From: Methylotenera oryzisoli
Lineage (GTDB): Bacteria > Pseudomonadota > Gammaproteobacteria > Burkholderiales > Methylophilaceae
DNA: 51,850 bases
Assembly (NCBI GenBank): GCA_945878695.1
Contig: CAMDXI010000007.1
Location: 1-51,850, forward strand
Direction: 5' to 3'
Under the pieces are notes generated by a model. The model did not search any database. It was not told where the DNA came from and worked only from the letters and a program-made list of their open reading frames with translations. Below are positions 1-9,208 of this stretch, one piece after another (positions within the stretch are counted from its first letter, which is position 1; each line of letters starts with the position of its first letter). A program made the translations under genes and the position numbers.

Positions 1-1656
1 GGCTTAATCAAACAAGTCGCGCGCTGTGAAAACGACGGCTGGGCGTTATCCGGCTTATTGGCTCAGCTAAAACAGATTGCCGCCTTTCAAGCCAAGCCCA
101 AGCAATGGCCTTCTGCTTGGCTGGCAGATTTTACCGGCTTGTTGAATGACTTGGCGTGGGCGCAGACGCGACCCTTATCTAGCCATGAATACCAAACGCA
201 ACAAGCTTTTTACAAAAGCATGCAAGAGTTGGCCAGTTTGGATGGCCTAATGGGCAAGGTCAGTGCGCAAGTAGCCTTACAAAAAGTTAGCGTATTGATG
301 CGCAACACGGTGTTTCAACCCGAGGCGCGAGGCGACACGCGCATCCAATTATTGGGCTTGCTGGAAACGCCGGCTTTGCAATTGGATGCGATTTGGGTCA
401 TGAACATGAACGACCAGCATAGCCCGGCCCCGGTTAAGCTTAATCCATTGTTACCGGCGCAGGTGCAACGTGATGCGGCTACACCCAATGCCAGTGCGGC
501 AGTGCAGAGTCAGTTTGCCAGTTTGGTGCAGCAGCGCTTGTTGCACAGCGCGGCCAAGCTGGTGTTTTCGTACGCCTTAAAAGAGGACGACAGGGAGTTG
601 CGTCCTTCACCCTTGTTGGCCGGCTTGCCGCATGGCTCGCCACCCCTAGCCAGCATGACCACGCTGGCAGAACGCTTGGCCGTGCCGGCGCACATGGAGT
701 ACTTGGACGACTATATGGCGCCGCCTTTAACCATGGATGAAAAAATAAGCGGCGGGGTCAAGCTATTGGCGACGCAAGCCGTTTGCCCCGCTTGGGCTTT
801 TTATCAATACCGCTTGGGCGCCGGCAAATTGCAAACGCCGGTGGATGGCTTGGACAGCATGACGCGAGGCAGTTTATTGCATCAAGTCTTGCAGTTTTTT
901 TGGCAAGAATGCCAGAGCCTAAGCCGCTTATTAGCCATGACGGCAGCGCAGCGCTGGCAAGCGATAGATAGCGCTATAGGCAAAGCGATTGAGGCCAGTC
1001 GCCTCGACGGGCATTTATACCTACCGCCTCAAGTACTGCAGATAGAGCATAAGCGCTTGCACCAACTGCTTAACGATAGCCTAGATTTAGAGTGCCAACG
1101 CGCCGATTTTAGCGTGCAAGATTGCGAGAAGAAATTCAATCTAAACCTAGAGGGCTTGCCCTTGAAAATCAGCGTGGATCGCATAGACCGTTTAGCCGAT
1201 GGCCGCTTGGCGGTAATCGATTACAAAACCGGCAACCGGCTTGATTACAAAAGCTGGGCCGACGCGCGCATTGCTGAGCCACAACTGCCTATTTATGCAG
1301 TGCTGGCCTTGCAAGGGCAGGACGTGGCCGCGGTGTGCTTTGCTAAAGTGCGCAGTGACGAGACCAGGTTTGCCGGGCTGGCGGCCGAAGCCGGCTTATT
1401 GCCTAAGGTATGGGACATCACAGAGAAGCGCAGCAATAAAGTGTTTAATGATTTCGCTGATTGGGCCGCGCTGTTAGACCATTGGCAGGCCAGCTTAAAA
1501 GCCATCGCTGCCGAAATTAAAGCCGGCGAGGCCAGCGTGCTGGTCAATAAAGAAAGCGATTTAGTTTATTGCGATGTGTTGCCTTTGCTGCGCTTAGCTG
1601 AGCGCAGCGTGCAGTTTGAGCGCGCGCAAGCAGCCATGACGGAGGTGAACGCATGA
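1..1656 (+). CDS. RecB-family PD-(D/E)XK exonuclease, AddB-like (5' end outside window)
   Basis: The reading frame is open from base 1, so the N-terminus lies upstream; 551 residues are visible. The C-terminal part shows a RecB-type nuclease: a GSLLH motif at visible residues 290-294, then a conserved Asp in the VDRIDR segment and the IDYKTG signature with Asp407 and Lys409, the metal-binding and catalytic residues of this fold. The preceding part resembles the inactivated helicase half of AddB-type subunits. The stop overlaps the start of the next gene (ATGA at 1653-1656), which encodes the matching helicase-nuclease, so the two are translationally coupled and probably form one double-strand-break end-processing complex like AddAB. 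I do not see a clear four-cysteine iron-sulphur pattern in the visible part. The family is known as a 'probable DNA repair protein' in betaproteobacteria; the complex is inferred. Confidence 0.85.
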   Translation, partial: GLIKQVARCENDGWALSGLLAQLKQIAAFQAKPKQWPSAWLADFTGLLNDLAWAQTRPLSSHEYQTQQAFYKSMQELASLDGLMGKVSAQVALQKVSVLMRNTVFQPEARGDTRIQLLGLLETPALQLDAIWVMNMNDQHSPAPVKLNPLLPAQVQRDAATPNASAAVQSQFASLVQQRLLHSAAKLVFSYALKEDDRELRPSPLLAGLPHGSPPLASMTTLAERLAVPAHMEYLDDYMAPPLTMDEKISGGVKLLATQAVCPAWAFYQYRLGAGKLQTPVDGLDSMTRGSLLHQVLQFFWQECQSLSRLLAMTAAQRWQAIDSAIGKAIEASRLDGHLYLPPQVLQIEHKRLHQLLNDSLDLECQRADFSVQDCEKKFNLNLEGLPLKISVDRIDRLADGRLAVIDYKTGNRLDYKSWADARIAEPQLPIYAVLALQGQDVAAVCFAKVRSDETRFAGLAAEAGLLPKVWDITEKRSNKVFNDFADWAALLDHWQASLKAIAAEIKAGEASVLVNKESDLVYCDVLPLLRLAERSVQFERAQAAMTEVNA

Positions 1657-4600
1657 GTGAAGCGCTAATGGCATCGGATGCCGCTGCTCGCGAACAAGCT
1701 ATAGCGCCACGTTCATTTATTGTGCAGGCGCCTGCCGGTGCCGGCAAAACCGAATTGCTCACGCAGCGCTATTTAAGCTTGCTGGCAACGGTGGACGAGC
1801 CAGAAGAAATCATTGCCCTGACCTTTACCAATAAAGCCGCCACGGAAATGCGTAACCGCATACTCTTGAGCCTGGAGCAGGCTGAGCAAGCCCAGCCCGA
1901 AACGGCGCCCCACAAATTAAAAACCAGGCAACTCGCTGAGCTAGCCTTGCAACAATCGGCCCGAAAAGATTGGCAATTGATCAAGCAGCCCAGTCGCTTG
2001 CGCATACTCACCATGGATGCCTTGTGCAGCAGTCTCACGCGGCAAATGCCATTGCTCAGTCGCTTTGGTGGTCAGCCGGCAGTCAGCGACGATGCCGATC
2101 GCCATTATTTGGAAGCCGCACGCCTGACCTTGGCCGATATTGTGGATGAAAGCCAGGCCGACGACACGGTGAGCTTGGCCTTAACTTACATGGACAACGA
2201 CGCAGAGAAGTTGACGGCTTTGTTAGCCAATATGCTGGCCAAGCGCGATCAGTGGATCAAAAAAGCCCATGAATTGCATGGACACCCAGACACCGAATCG
2301 CTGGCTAGCATGGAGTGGGTGTTGCAGCATTTAATCGTCGAGGAATTAACGCTGGTCAGCAGCGTGTTGACCGAGCAGGTGCAGCAGGCTTTGTTGCCCT
2401 TGATGCGCTTTGCTGCCAGCCAACTGGAGGCAGATTCAGCGATTGCGCCCTTGTTGGATAGGCAGGCCAGCTTAAGGCCATGCCTAGAAGACTTAGCGTT
2501 GTGGCGTGCAATGGCCAACTTTTTGCTGACCAAAGATAAAACCTACCGTAAAACGCTCACTAAAACCAACGGTTTTCCTAACGATACCGAACACAAGACC
2601 AAGAAAGAGCAATGCTTGGCTATTTTGGCCCAGTTAAGTCAAGCCGATTTGGTGGCCAATATTTTAAGCTTGCCGTCCTTATCCACCTTGCAAGATAGTC
2701 AGCCGGTGATACGCGCCTTATCGCGCTTGTTGCAGCAAGCCAATGCGCATTTATGGGTGGTCTTTCAAAAAGCCGGCGAGGTGGATTTTGTTGCCATCGC
2801 CCAACAGGCCAGTTGGGCCTTGGAGGACGAGCACGGCACCACCGATTTGGCCTTGAAGCTGGATTACAAGATCAGCCATTTATTGATAGACGAATTTCAA
2901 GACACCAGCCCGGTGCAAATGAAATTAATCGAGCAATTGATTGCCGGTTGGCAACCGCACGCCGAACGCACGCTGTTTTGCGTGGGCGACCCCATGCAAT
3001 CCATCTACCGCTTTCGTAAAGCCGACGTTAGCTTATTTTTAGAGGCACAAAGCGAGGGTATCAACGGCTTTAAATTAACGCCTTTGCAGTTGGCATTAAA
3101 CTACCGGTCGCATCCGCTGGTGATTGATTGGATTAATCAAGCGTTTACGCAGGTGTTTCCAAATGAGGATGCAAAGAATCATGGTGCCATACGCTACAGC
3201 CCGTTTACCGCTAGCCTAGGCAGTGTAGACGGCGAAGGCGTGAGTTTGCACCCATTGATATGGCCTGCATCCAATGCCGGTGATGAGGCCGAAGGTGAAG
3301 ACGACAGCAACCCTGACCTCTATCAGTTGGAAGCGGCGTACGTGGCCAAGTTAATTGAGCAGTTAAAAAACCAACTTAATCCCCCGCAAAAGATCGCGGT
3401 GTTGGTGCGCAGTCGCAATCACTTGCAAGCCTTGGTGACGGAGATACGCCGCCATCATCAGGACCTGCACTTCCAGGCGCTGGAGATAGAGCCCTTAAAC
3501 GAGCGGCAAACCGTGCAGGACGCATGGTCCTTGTTGTGTGCCTTAATGCACCGGGCTGACCGCACCCATTGGTTGAACGTGTTGCGTGCGCCATGGGGTG
3601 GCTTGAATTTGGCCAATCTGCATGCTTTGGCCGGCAACGCACAGCGCGATAGTATTTGGGCGGCCATGCACGACGAGACGCGCTTAAGGCTATTAAGTGA
3701 GGACGGCCGCATGCGTTTGCAGCATGTAAGAGAGGTGCTAGCTGCCGCCTTTGACTGCCAGGGCCGATTGCCCTTGCGCCGTTGGTTGGAGCGCACTTGG
3801 TTGCAATTGGGCGGGGCGCAGTGTTTGGTCGAGGCCGGCGATAACCGGGATGTGCAGGTGTTCTTTGATTTGCTGGAAAAACACGACCGCAGTGGCCAGA
3901 TAGACTTGGCTAGCTTGGAAGCCGCCATGAAAAAACTCTACGCCAAACCGGATAGCCAGGCCGATGGCAGCGTGCAGTTTTTAACCATACACAAGGCCAA
4001 GGGTTTGGAGTTTGATAGCGTCATCTTGCCGGCTTTAAACCGCAAATCCCGTGCCGACGACAACGACTTGCTGCTCTGGGAAGAGGTCGAGGTGGAGCAT
4101 GAAAGGCATCTGATTGCAGCGCCTGTGCACAGCAAAGGCAGCAAAAACAAAGGGTTGCCCAATCTGTACGATTACATTAAAAACCTAGAAAAAATACGCA
4201 GCAACAATGAGGTGGTGCGCTTGCTTTACGTGGCGGCGACCCGCAGTCAGCGCCAATTGCACCTGATTGCCAGCATGCAAAAAAAACAAGACGGCGAATT
4301 GAAGCCGGTGGCCAATAGTTTGTTGGCGGCCTTGTGGCCCGCCGTGGCTAATGCGTTTATAGAGACGCCAGAGCAGGCGCCGCTAGCCACGACGTCCAAA
4401 GGCTTAGACCCGCGTCAATTTAAAGCACAATTGCAACGCCTACCCAGTGCGGCGTATGCGCAGGCCAGCGTGGGCTTAAGCCCGCTGCAAACACCATTGA
4501 CTACGGCCCAGGTTGATGCCGGCAACGCAGCGGCCACGCAAAGCAGCCCGCTTGGTCTAGAGGATTTATACAAAGATTGCGGCACGCTGGCGCACGCTTA

Positions 4601-5054
4601 CATGGAGCTGTTGGCGCAACGCGCCAGTCTAGCCAGTTTGGCGGTATCGGCATGGCATAAGCCTATGCGGCGCTGGTTAATGCGCTTGGGTCATAGTGAG
4701 AGTGCAGCTACGCAGGGCGCGGATATCGTTATGGCGGCCTTGCAAACCACCTTGGCCAGCCAGGCAGGGCAGTGGGTGTTGCAAGATCACGATCAAGCGG
4801 CCAGTGAGTTAAGCCTGATGCAAGTGGGCGAGAGTGGCGCTAAAAATCACGTGATAGACCGTACCTTTATTGCACAAGGCACGCGCTGGATCATAGACTA
4901 CAAGCTGGGCTTAGGCGATGAAGCAGAAAGCAGTGCGGCGGCTGAAGCCCACCGGCCGCAATTAGCCCGTTACGCCAGTTTGTTTGCCGATGCCGGCTTG
5001 CCGATTAAAACCGCGGTTTTGTTTTTAAGCACAGGGCGCATGGTCGTACTGTAA
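1653..5054 (+). CDS. UvrD/Rep-type helicase with C-terminal nuclease domain, AddA-like
   Basis: This 1133-residue protein is a superfamily 1A DNA helicase fused to a nuclease. Visible motifs in order: Walker A APAGAGKTE near residues 26-34, LTFTNKAA (motif Ia), LLIDEFQDTSP (motif II) near 410, VGDPMQSIYRFRKAD (motif III), LNYRSHP (motif IV), TIHKAKGLEF (motif V) and YVAATRS (motif VI). The C-terminus has the PD-(D/E)XK set: an AHAYMELL segment, a conserved Asp in VIDRT and IIDYKLG near 1081, followed by the QLARY motif. Both subunits of the pair therefore keep apparently active nuclease motifs, as in AddAB rather than RecBCD. It starts inside the stop of the upstream nuclease gene and ends three bases from the convergent dedA, leaving no room for a terminator. 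Likely role: resection of double-strand breaks for RecA loading (inferred from family). Confidence 0.9.
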   Translation: MSEALMASDAAAREQAIAPRSFIVQAPAGAGKTELLTQRYLSLLATVDEPEEIIALTFTNKAATEMRNRILLSLEQAEQAQPETAPHKLKTRQLAELALQQSARKDWQLIKQPSRLRILTMDALCSSLTRQMPLLSRFGGQPAVSDDADRHYLEAARLTLADIVDESQADDTVSLALTYMDNDAEKLTALLANMLAKRDQWIKKAHELHGHPDTESLASMEWVLQHLIVEELTLVSSVLTEQVQQALLPLMRFAASQLEADSAIAPLLDRQASLRPCLEDLALWRAMANFLLTKDKTYRKTLTKTNGFPNDTEHKTKKEQCLAILAQLSQADLVANILSLPSLSTLQDSQPVIRALSRLLQQANAHLWVVFQKAGEVDFVAIAQQASWALEDEHGTTDLALKLDYKISHLLIDEFQDTSPVQMKLIEQLIAGWQPHAERTLFCVGDPMQSIYRFRKADVSLFLEAQSEGINGFKLTPLQLALNYRSHPLVIDWINQAFTQVFPNEDAKNHGAIRYSPFTASLGSVDGEGVSLHPLIWPASNAGDEAEGEDDSNPDLYQLEAAYVAKLIEQLKNQLNPPQKIAVLVRSRNHLQALVTEIRRHHQDLHFQALEIEPLNERQTVQDAWSLLCALMHRADRTHWLNVLRAPWGGLNLANLHALAGNAQRDSIWAAMHDETRLRLLSEDGRMRLQHVREVLAAAFDCQGRLPLRRWLERTWLQLGGAQCLVEAGDNRDVQVFFDLLEKHDRSGQIDLASLEAAMKKLYAKPDSQADGSVQFLTIHKAKGLEFDSVILPALNRKSRADDNDLLLWEEVEVEHERHLIAAPVHSKGSKNKGLPNLYDYIKNLEKIRSNNEVVRLLYVAATRSQRQLHLIASMQKKQDGELKPVANSLLAALWPAVANAFIETPEQAPLATTSKGLDPRQFKAQLQRLPSAAYAQASVGLSPLQTPLTTAQVDAGNAAATQSSPLGLEDLYKDCGTLAHAYMELLAQRASLASLAVSAWHKPMRRWLMRLGHSESAATQGADIVMAALQTTLASQAGQWVLQDHDQAASELSLMQVGESGAKNHVIDRTFIAQGTRWIIDYKLGLGDEAESSAAAEAHRPQLARYASLFADAGLPIKTAVLFLSTGRMVVL

Positions 5055-5057
5055 ATC

Positions 5058-5666
5058 TTAGTGTTTTAGGTGGCGACGCACGTACCAAAAAACAAAGACC
5101 AGGCCGAGGGCCACGATTAAATAATGAAACTGATGGAAATACACTTCCAAGCTAGCCCAGTTCTCCCCAAATTTCATACCGGCATAGGCCAATAGCCAGC
5201 ACCAGATGAATGAGCCTATGAAGGTATAGACGATAAACACACTCATATTCATGCGCACCACCCCAGCCGGGAAGGCGATAAAGGTACGCACTGCCGGTAG
5301 CATGCGAGCGATAAAGATGATGATCTCGCCGTGTTTTTCAAACAAGCGATCGGCCAAATCCAAGTCCTTTTTAGACAGTAAGATGTACTTGCCGTATTTT
5401 TCTGCCAAAGGGCGCCCACCGAACATGCCCACGTAATAAGCCGGAATGGAGCCCACTACGCAGCCTATGGCGCCAGCTAAGGCAACCATGAGCAAGGTCA
5501 TCTCACCCTTAAACACCAAGAAGCCGGCGAACGGCATGATGATTTCGGAGGGCAGGGGGATGCAAGCCGATTCTATGGCCATCAACAACACGATGCCGGC
5601 ATAGCCCATGGATGAAATAACGCCCATGATCCAGGCGGCGACTAAGGCGATCAGTTTGGCTAACAC
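5058..5666 (-). CDS. dedA: DedA-family (SNARE-associated/VTT domain) membrane protein
   Basis: This 202-residue integral membrane protein carries the DedA signatures: a PLPSEIIMPFAGFLV segment near residues 37-51 with the conserved Glu, and FIARMLPAVRTFIAFPAGV near 118-136 with the conserved Arg residues, the latter needed for function in studied DedA proteins. Several hydrophobic segments cover most of the length. DedA proteins are linked to proton-motive-force homeostasis and to lipid-carrier (undecaprenyl phosphate) or phospholipid translocation; the substrate here cannot be told. The start is GTG at 5664-5666, with an AGGAT-like ribosome site a few bases upstream; the next ATG would cut into the first hydrophobic segment. 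It begins 8 bases after the mfd stop, so it is the last gene of the yhdP-mfd run. Confidence 0.9.
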   Translation of the reverse strand: MLAKLIALVAAWIMGVISSMGYAGIVLLMAIESACIPLPSEIIMPFAGFLVFKGEMTLLMVALAGAIGCVVGSIPAYYVGMFGGRPLAEKYGKYILLSKKDLDLADRLFEKHGEIIIFIARMLPAVRTFIAFPAGVVRMNMSVFIVYTFIGSFIWCWLLAYAGMKFGENWASLEVYFHQFHYLIVALGLVFVFWYVRRHLKH

Positions 5667-5674
5667 GGTCTATC

Positions 5675-8600
5675 CTATCTAAAGGTCTTTAAGAGGGTTT
5701 TTACGAAATCAGTGCGTAGATTAATGTCAGCCAAGGCCAATGTCACGCGCAATTTATCCGGCCCATTCATGCGGCAACGCCTGTCTCTTTGCAACAAGTC
5801 TATGAGCTTAGTCGGGTCGATGTCGGCCTTGGGGTTGAATTGCAGTTGTATGGTTTCGCTGCTGGCATCGATTTTAATGATGCCTATGGCTTTCGCCGCA
5901 ATGCGTAAACGGTGGCAGGCGATCAGCGCTTCGCCTTGCTCCGGCAGCAAACCAAAACGGTCTATCAGCTCTTCTTGCATGCTGTCTAAGTCGTCGTCGT
6001 TTTCGCAATTGGCTAAACGCTTGTAGATGACCAGGCGCTCGTGCACGTCCGGGCAATATTGGTTGGTGAGCAAAGCCGGGGTATGCAGGTTAATCTCCGT
6101 GGTGACGCCTAAGGGTGCATTTAAATCCGGTTCTTTGCCGGCTTTGAGTTGCTTGACGGCATGATTCAACATGTCCGAATACAGGTGGAAACCGATCTCT
6201 TGCATTTCGCCACTTTGGCTGTCGCCTAACAATTCACCGGCCCCGCGAATTTCCAGATCGTGCATGGCTAAATGGAAGCCGGCGCCCAAATCTTCCATCA
6301 ATTGGATGGCGTCCAAGCGTTTCTGCGCCTGCACGGTAATTTTTCTATCGGGATCGGTCAGCAAATAAGCGTAAGCCTGGTGGTGTGATCTGCCGACACG
6401 GCCGCGCAATTGGTGCATTTGCGCTAAGCCAAACATATCGGCTTTATTCAATATGATGGTGTTGGCAGTGGGCACGTCTATGCCGGTTTCTATGATGGTG
6501 GTGCACAGCAATAAATTGTAGCGCTGGTTGTAGAAGTCACGCATGACGTGTTCCAGCTCGCGCTCGCGCAGTTGACCGTGCGCCACTGCAATGCGGGCAT
6601 CGGGCAAGATGCGCTCGAGTTTTTCACGCATGGAATGAATGGTGTCCACTTCGTTGTGCAGAAAATACACCTGGCCGCCGCGTTTAAATTCCCGTGTGGC
6701 CGCTTCGCGTATGATGCCTTCTGAATAATCGGTGTGGAAGGTCTTGATGCTCAAGCGTTTTTGCGGCGGCGTGCTGATGATGGAAAATTCACGCAAGCCT
6801 TCCATGGCCATGCTTAAGGTGCGCGGTATGGGGGTGGCCGTCAGGGTTAAGACATCCACCTCGGCACGCAAGGCCTTGAGTTGTTCTTTTTGCCGCACGC
6901 CAAAGCGGTGTTCTTCGTCCAGGATCACCAAGCCTAGGTTTTTAAACTTAACGTCTTTTTGTATTAAACGGTGGGTGCCGATAATGATGTCTATGCCACC
7001 GGCCTCTAAGCCTGCTAAGGCTTCTTTTTGTTCTTTGGCCGTTCTAAATCGGGAGATCTCGGCTATCTTGATGGGCCATGCGCTGAAGCGGTCTTTAAAG
7101 TTATTAAAATGCTGTTCGGCCAGCAAGGTGGTGGGCACCAATACCGCCACCTGGCGACCGCCCATGACGGCCACAAAGGCCGCGCGCAAAGCCACTTCGG
7201 TTTTACCAAAGCCCACGTCACCGCAGACCAAGCGGTCCATAGGGCGGCCGGATTGCATGTCTTTGATGACGTTTTCAATCGCTTCCAATTGATCCGGGGT
7301 TTCTTCAAACGGAAAACCCTCACAAAACGATTCGTAGTCCTGCAAGCTTAAGGTAAAGGCATGGCCTCGTCGGGCCGCGCGTTGCGCATACAGATTAAGC
7401 AATTCGGCGGCGGTGTCGCGTATTTGCTTGAGGGCTTTTTTCTTGGCTTTTTCCCAATTGCCGCTGCCTAATCGGTGCAGTGGCGCCGATTCCGGTGGCC
7501 CACCTGAATAGCGCGAGATTAAGAATAATTGCGAGACGGGTACGTACAATTTGTCGTCACCAAAGTATTCCAATAGCAAGAGTTCGGTTTCGCCTTCACC
7601 AAAGTCGATGTTCACTAAACCCTTGTAGCGGCCGACGCCATGTTGCTCGTGCACCACCGGGTCATCCATGCGCAGTTCCGACAGGTCTTTAAGCATGCCC
7701 TCGGTGCTGCGGGCCTTCTCTTTTTCCCGTCGCCGCTGTTGGCGCGCGGTGGCGGCATACAGCTCCGCTTCGGTAATAATGGCGACCGACTGAGCTGCTT
7801 CAGCAGCCATTCGGTCGGACATGCCCCCTGCGGTTATGGCGACCGACTGAGCTGCTTCAGCAGAATGCTTAGTTAAGACGTAGCCATGATGCAGTGGGCT
7901 GACGCCTAGCATCCACTTTTCATTACTGCTTGCAAATTCCTGCCAGCTTTCAATTAATACTGGGTTTAAGCCTTGGTCTTTAAAGAGTTGCGCGATGGTT
8001 TCGCGTCGACCTAAGCTTTCCGCGGCAATCAGCAAGCGGCCCGGGAAGGCGCTGAGAAAGGCCAATAACTTGTGTAACGGTTGTTCAGCGCGGCGTTCAA
8101 TATCTAAAGCCGGTAAGCCATTGGATGGGCTGTCTATGCTCAAACTTAGGCGGGCAAAAGCATGGGTGCTAGCAAAGAAGTCTTCGGCTTTGAATAGCAA
8201 GCTTTCTGGGGGCAATAAGGGGCGCTCGGCATCGTGTGCCAATGTTTTGTAGCGTGCTTGCGCCTCGCGCCAAAATTGTTGCGCGCTGTGATCCAACTCA
8301 CCATGCAGGCAGAGCACGCTCTGGCTATTGAGGTAATCCAATAGGCAGGCGGTTTGCTCAAAAAATAAGGGTAAATACCATTCTATGCCGCCACTGGCGA
8401 TGCCTTTGCTGACGTCTTTGTAGATTTTTGCGCGTTGCGGATCGCCCTCAAAGGTTTCGCGGAACTGGCCACGGAACAAGGCGATGCCGGCTTCGTCTAG
8501 CGGAAATTCCCTAGCAGGCAGCAAGCGTATTTCGGGCACCGGGTAGAGGCTGCGCTGGGTGTCCACATCAAAGGTGCGTATGCTTTCTATTTCATCGTCA

Positions 8601-9166
8601 AATAGGTCCAAGCGGTAAGGCAGGGCTGAACCCATGGGGAATAAATCCACCAAGCCGCCGCGCACGCTGAATTCGCCATGGCTGATGACTTGGCTAACGT
8701 GGTGGTAACCGGCTTCGGCGCATTGCAAACGCAGCGCATCGGTATCCAGCTTTTGGCCTTTTTTTAGCATAAAGGTGTTGGCGCTCAAATAGGCTTTTGG
8801 GCTAATGCGGATCAAGGCCGTGGATAACGGCACGATGATGACGTCGCAGGCATTTTGCGTGATTTGGTATAGCGTGGTTAAACGTTCGGAGATTAAATCC
8901 GGGTGCGGCGAAAACTGATCGTAAGGCAGGGTTTCCCAATCGGGCAATAAATTGACCGTTAATTCAGGCGCGAAGTAGGGCAGTTCTTCTAGCAAGCGCT
9001 GCGCATCAAAGCCGTTGGCGCTGATGATGACCAAGGTTTGTGGTGTCGCGGCCCGTTTAAGTTGCTGCGCCAGTTCGGCCAAGGCGTGGCCGTCTTGACC
9101 TAGATGGCTCAAGGTCACGCGTGTGGCCTGGCCGAGTTTGGGGATGGGTAATGCGCTAGGGCTCAT
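5675..9166 (-). CDS. mfd: Transcription-repair coupling factor Mfd
   Basis: At 1163 residues this matches Mfd (E. coli 1148). It removes RNA polymerase stalled at lesions and recruits UvrA. Visible parts: N-terminal UvrB-like module (LPDWETLPYD, PHPD), RNA-polymerase-interacting domain starting DPVVHEQHGVGRY near residue 500, Walker A GDVGFGKTE near 650, DEEH box (ILDEEHRFG) near 749, TATPIPRTL, IIETGIDVP, QLRGRVGRS and a C-terminal TRCF domain. Odd feature: residues about 435-463, in the linker before the polymerase-interacting domain, contain two copies of AEAAQSVAI encoded by a 28-base direct repeat with palindromic structure (see repeat 7779-7863); this looks like an in-frame insertion of a repetitive element. 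Key helicase residues are intact, so the protein is probably functional. It follows tldD by 42 bases. Confidence 0.97.
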   Translation of the reverse strand: MSPSALPIPKLGQATRVTLSHLGQDGHALAELAQQLKRAATPQTLVIISANGFDAQRLLEELPYFAPELTVNLLPDWETLPYDQFSPHPDLISERLTTLYQITQNACDVIIVPLSTALIRISPKAYLSANTFMLKKGQKLDTDALRLQCAEAGYHHVSQVISHGEFSVRGGLVDLFPMGSALPYRLDLFDDEIESIRTFDVDTQRSLYPVPEIRLLPAREFPLDEAGIALFRGQFRETFEGDPQRAKIYKDVSKGIASGGIEWYLPLFFEQTACLLDYLNSQSVLCLHGELDHSAQQFWREAQARYKTLAHDAERPLLPPESLLFKAEDFFASTHAFARLSLSIDSPSNGLPALDIERRAEQPLHKLLAFLSAFPGRLLIAAESLGRRETIAQLFKDQGLNPVLIESWQEFASSNEKWMLGVSPLHHGYVLTKHSAEAAQSVAITAGGMSDRMAAEAAQSVAIITEAELYAATARQQRRREKEKARSTEGMLKDLSELRMDDPVVHEQHGVGRYKGLVNIDFGEGETELLLLEYFGDDKLYVPVSQLFLISRYSGGPPESAPLHRLGSGNWEKAKKKALKQIRDTAAELLNLYAQRAARRGHAFTLSLQDYESFCEGFPFEETPDQLEAIENVIKDMQSGRPMDRLVCGDVGFGKTEVALRAAFVAVMGGRQVAVLVPTTLLAEQHFNNFKDRFSAWPIKIAEISRFRTAKEQKEALAGLEAGGIDIIIGTHRLIQKDVKFKNLGLVILDEEHRFGVRQKEQLKALRAEVDVLTLTATPIPRTLSMAMEGLREFSIISTPPQKRLSIKTFHTDYSEGIIREAATREFKRGGQVYFLHNEVDTIHSMREKLERILPDARIAVAHGQLRERELEHVMRDFYNQRYNLLLCTTIIETGIDVPTANTIILNKADMFGLAQMHQLRGRVGRSHHQAYAYLLTDPDRKITVQAQKRLDAIQLMEDLGAGFHLAMHDLEIRGAGELLGDSQSGEMQEIGFHLYSDMLNHAVKQLKAGKEPDLNAPLGVTTEINLHTPALLTNQYCPDVHERLVIYKRLANCENDDDLDSMQEELIDRFGLLPEQGEALIACHRLRIAAKAIGIIKIDASSETIQLQFNPKADIDPTKLIDLLQRDRRCRMNGPDKLRVTLALADINLRTDFVKTLLKTFR
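7779..7863. repeat. In-frame palindromic repeat element inside mfd
   Basis: Two identical 28-base direct copies (7779-7806 and 7836-7863) begin ATGGCGACCGACTGAG on the plus strand and are separated by 29 bases, giving a 57-base period (19 codons). Each copy holds the inner palindrome GCTGCT-tc-AGCAG(C). The spacer holds TCGGTCG at 7811-7817, the inverse complement of CGACCGA present in both copies (7783-7789 and 7840-7846), so either copy can fold with the spacer into a two-level hairpin. On the mfd strand the copies encode AEAAQSVAI twice without interrupting the frame. The structure is that of a REP-like or RPE-like palindromic element; mobility is inferred. Confidence 0.75.
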
Positions 9167-9208
9167 GTACGGATTTCGTTAGGTATGGGTTGGGGTTGAG
9201 GGGGTCAG

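Noticed and set aside
3458-3928. 156-codon minus-strand frame inside the AddA-like gene
   Set aside because: Antisense shadow with low-complexity Ser/Cys/Arg composition and no initiation signals.
6732-7292. 186-codon open frame on the plus strand opposite mfd
   Set aside because: It is antisense to the conserved helicase core of mfd, has no ribosome site and no recognisable domain; an open shadow frame caused by mfd codon use.
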